From: Paeniglutamicibacter sp. Y32M11
GTDB taxonomy: Bacteria; Actinomycetota; Actinomycetes; Actinomycetales; Micrococcaceae
Assembly (NCBI RefSeq): GCF_019285735.1
Contig: NZ_CP079107.1
Location: 62,001 to 126,000, forward strand
Reading direction: 5' to 3'
DNA length: 64,000 nt
Shown here: in pieces, positions 62,992-64,000 of the stretch
Numbering within the stretch: position 1 is the stretch's first letter
Layout: every line of letters begins with the position of its first letter
The notes under the pieces: generated by a model
Seen by the model: the letters and a program-made list of their open reading frames with translations, nothing else
The model's database searches: none
Told to the model about the DNA's origin: nothing
Program-made: the position numbers and the translations under genes

Positions 62992-64000
62992 GTGAACCAG
63001 CAATCTCCCGCGCTGCAATACACCAGCACCACTGCGGCGCTGCACGAGATGGTGCTCAAGGCCATGAGCGCGGTCGGTGCGTCCGCGCAGGACGCCGCCT
63101 ACATGGCGGATCAGCTCATCGATTCCGAACTGGCCCAGCACCCCTCACACGGCATGCGTCGGCTTCCCGAGTATGTGGACCGCGCGCTGAGCGGCTATGC
63201 GAAGCCCGCGGCGCTGGCATCGATCGAGCTTGATACCGGCTCCCTGCTGCGGATCAACGCAAACGGCACCTACGGGCACCTGGCGCTGCGTGACGCCACG
63301 GCGCTGGCCATCACCCGCGCCAAGGCCTACGGGATATCCGCGGTGGCGGTGCGCAACAGCGAGTACGCCGGACGGTTGGCTCCCTTCTGCGAGGAAGCAG
63401 CCCAGGCCGGAGTCGCCACCCTCATCTTCGGAAACAACAACGGTGCCGGACAGGTGGTGGTGCCACCCGGTGGTACCCGGGCCAGGCTGTCCACCAACCC
63501 GATCGCCGCGGGAGTCCCACGCGCGCGCTCCCCGCATCTGGTCATCGACTTCGCCACCAGCTCCGTGGCCAGCGGCCGGCTGGCCGAGGAACGGGACCGT
63601 GGCACCGAACTGCCAGAGGAATGGGTGACACCCGATGGGCTGTTGAAGCCCTTTGGTGGCTTTAAAGGATTTGGGCTTTCGCTGCTCGTCGAGGCACTGG
63701 GCGGGGCGCTTTCTGGCTCAGCGACAGTTTCGGAACGGACATCGGCCGATGCCCAGGGAACCCTGATCATCGGAATCGACGTGGCACAGCTGCGCGAGCT
63801 CGACGACTTCACCGCGCAGGTGGAGGAGTTCATCGCCCATGTGAAGTCCGCGGAACCAGCCGAAGGCGGTGAGCCAATCCGGGTGCCCGGGGAAGGTCGC
63901 GTGCCAACGGGCGACGATCCTTATCAATCCACTATCACCGTGAACGCGCGAACCTGGTCGGAACTCGAAAGGATCGCCACAGCGCTTCGGCTGCCGATGC
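62992..64000 (+). CDS. Malate/L-lactate dehydrogenase (LDH2/MDH2) family oxidoreductase, 3' end outside window
   Basis: NAD(P)-dependent oxidoreductase of the LDH2/MDH2 family, which includes malate, ureidoglycolate and Delta1-piperideine-2-carboxylate reductases. GTG start at 62992 with GAAGGAC upstream. The translation shows AVGASAQDAAYMADQLIDSELAQHPSHGMRRLPEYV (conserved SHGxxRxPxY), NANGTYGHLAL, VAVRNSEYAGRLAPFCEEAA (the family usually has a His-Xaa-Gly in this stretch, here Glu-Tyr-Ala-Gly), LIFGNNNG, STNPIAAGVP and FGGFKGFGLSLLVEAL. 336 codons are visible, nearly the full usual length; it runs off the right edge. Substrate unassigned. Confidence 0.85.
   Translation, partial: MNQQSPALQYTSTTAALHEMVLKAMSAVGASAQDAAYMADQLIDSELAQHPSHGMRRLPEYVDRALSGYAKPAALASIELDTGSLLRINANGTYGHLALRDATALAITRAKAYGISAVAVRNSEYAGRLAPFCEEAAQAGVATLIFGNNNGAGQVVVPPGGTRARLSTNPIAAGVPRARSPHLVIDFATSSVASGRLAEERDRGTELPEEWVTPDGLLKPFGGFKGFGLSLLVEALGGALSGSATVSERTSADAQGTLIIGIDVAQLRELDDFTAQVEEFIAHVKSAEPAEGGEPIRVPGEGRVPTGDDPYQSTITVNARTWSELERIATALRLPM

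Overview
The window is a stretch of a high-GC Gram-positive chromosome, most likely a member of the Micrococcaceae (Arthrobacter / Paeniglutamicibacter / Glutamicibacter type). This rests on the 16S and 23S sequences (the 23S carries the roughly 100-nt insertion of high-GC Gram-positives near 29,420-29,530), on actinobacterial gene orders (dacB-zinc protease-tilS-hpt-ftsH-folEPBK-DUF3180-PH-PH-panC; disA-radA; lysS-lsr2-clpC), on Lsr2, and on many leaderless TANNNT promoters. The exact genus is an inference.

Left part (1-25,500): housekeeping and metabolic genes. An amidase runs off the left edge. It is followed by rhodanese, pheA, a DGK-type lipid kinase, serS, a HAD phosphatase, small membrane and lipoprotein genes, a SatD-like regulator, a divergent MocR regulator / YczE membrane protein pair, ppa, and the long forward cluster dacB to panC. 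That cluster combines cell-wall remodelling, tRNA-Ile lysidine synthesis, purine salvage, FtsH proteolysis, folate synthesis and pantothenate synthesis. A convergent nitronate-monooxygenase-like gene closes the block.

Middle part (25,500-43,800): two near-identical 16S-23S-5S operons in direct orientation (repeats 25,856-31,667 and 37,971-43,778). They are separated by a pocket made almost only of mobile DNA: an IS1249-type element (IS256 family) inserted into a second, diverged IS1249-type element, with both 8-bp target duplications still perfect, then a short stretch of unassigned DNA and an apparently complete IS21-family element (istA/istB). The operons have different promoters and differ inside the repeat only in two short spacer patches. 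A cluster of four DnaA-box-like 9-mers lies just downstream of the second operon.

Right part (43,800-64,000): an M13 peptidase, an alpha/beta hydrolase, lysS with a tiny TTG-initiated membrane protein behind it, lsr2, clpC, an ArgA-like acetyltransferase, mutY, a membrane-anchored protein of unknown function, disA, radA, a FUSC-type membrane protein, the phosphate uptake operon pstSCAB preceded by a PHO-box-like direct repeat, and a malate/lactate dehydrogenase family gene that runs off the right edge.

I found no CRISPR array, prophage, toxin-antitoxin pair, defence island or tRNA gene. The most unusual content is the architecture between the rRNA operons and several small regulatory structures: an istA leader hairpin that covers the ribosome binding site, the DnaA-box cluster, variable hairpins in the rRNA spacers, and the pstS-pstC hairpin. 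Base-by-base identity of the rRNA copies was judged by reading and from identical flanking coordinates, not by a computed alignment.
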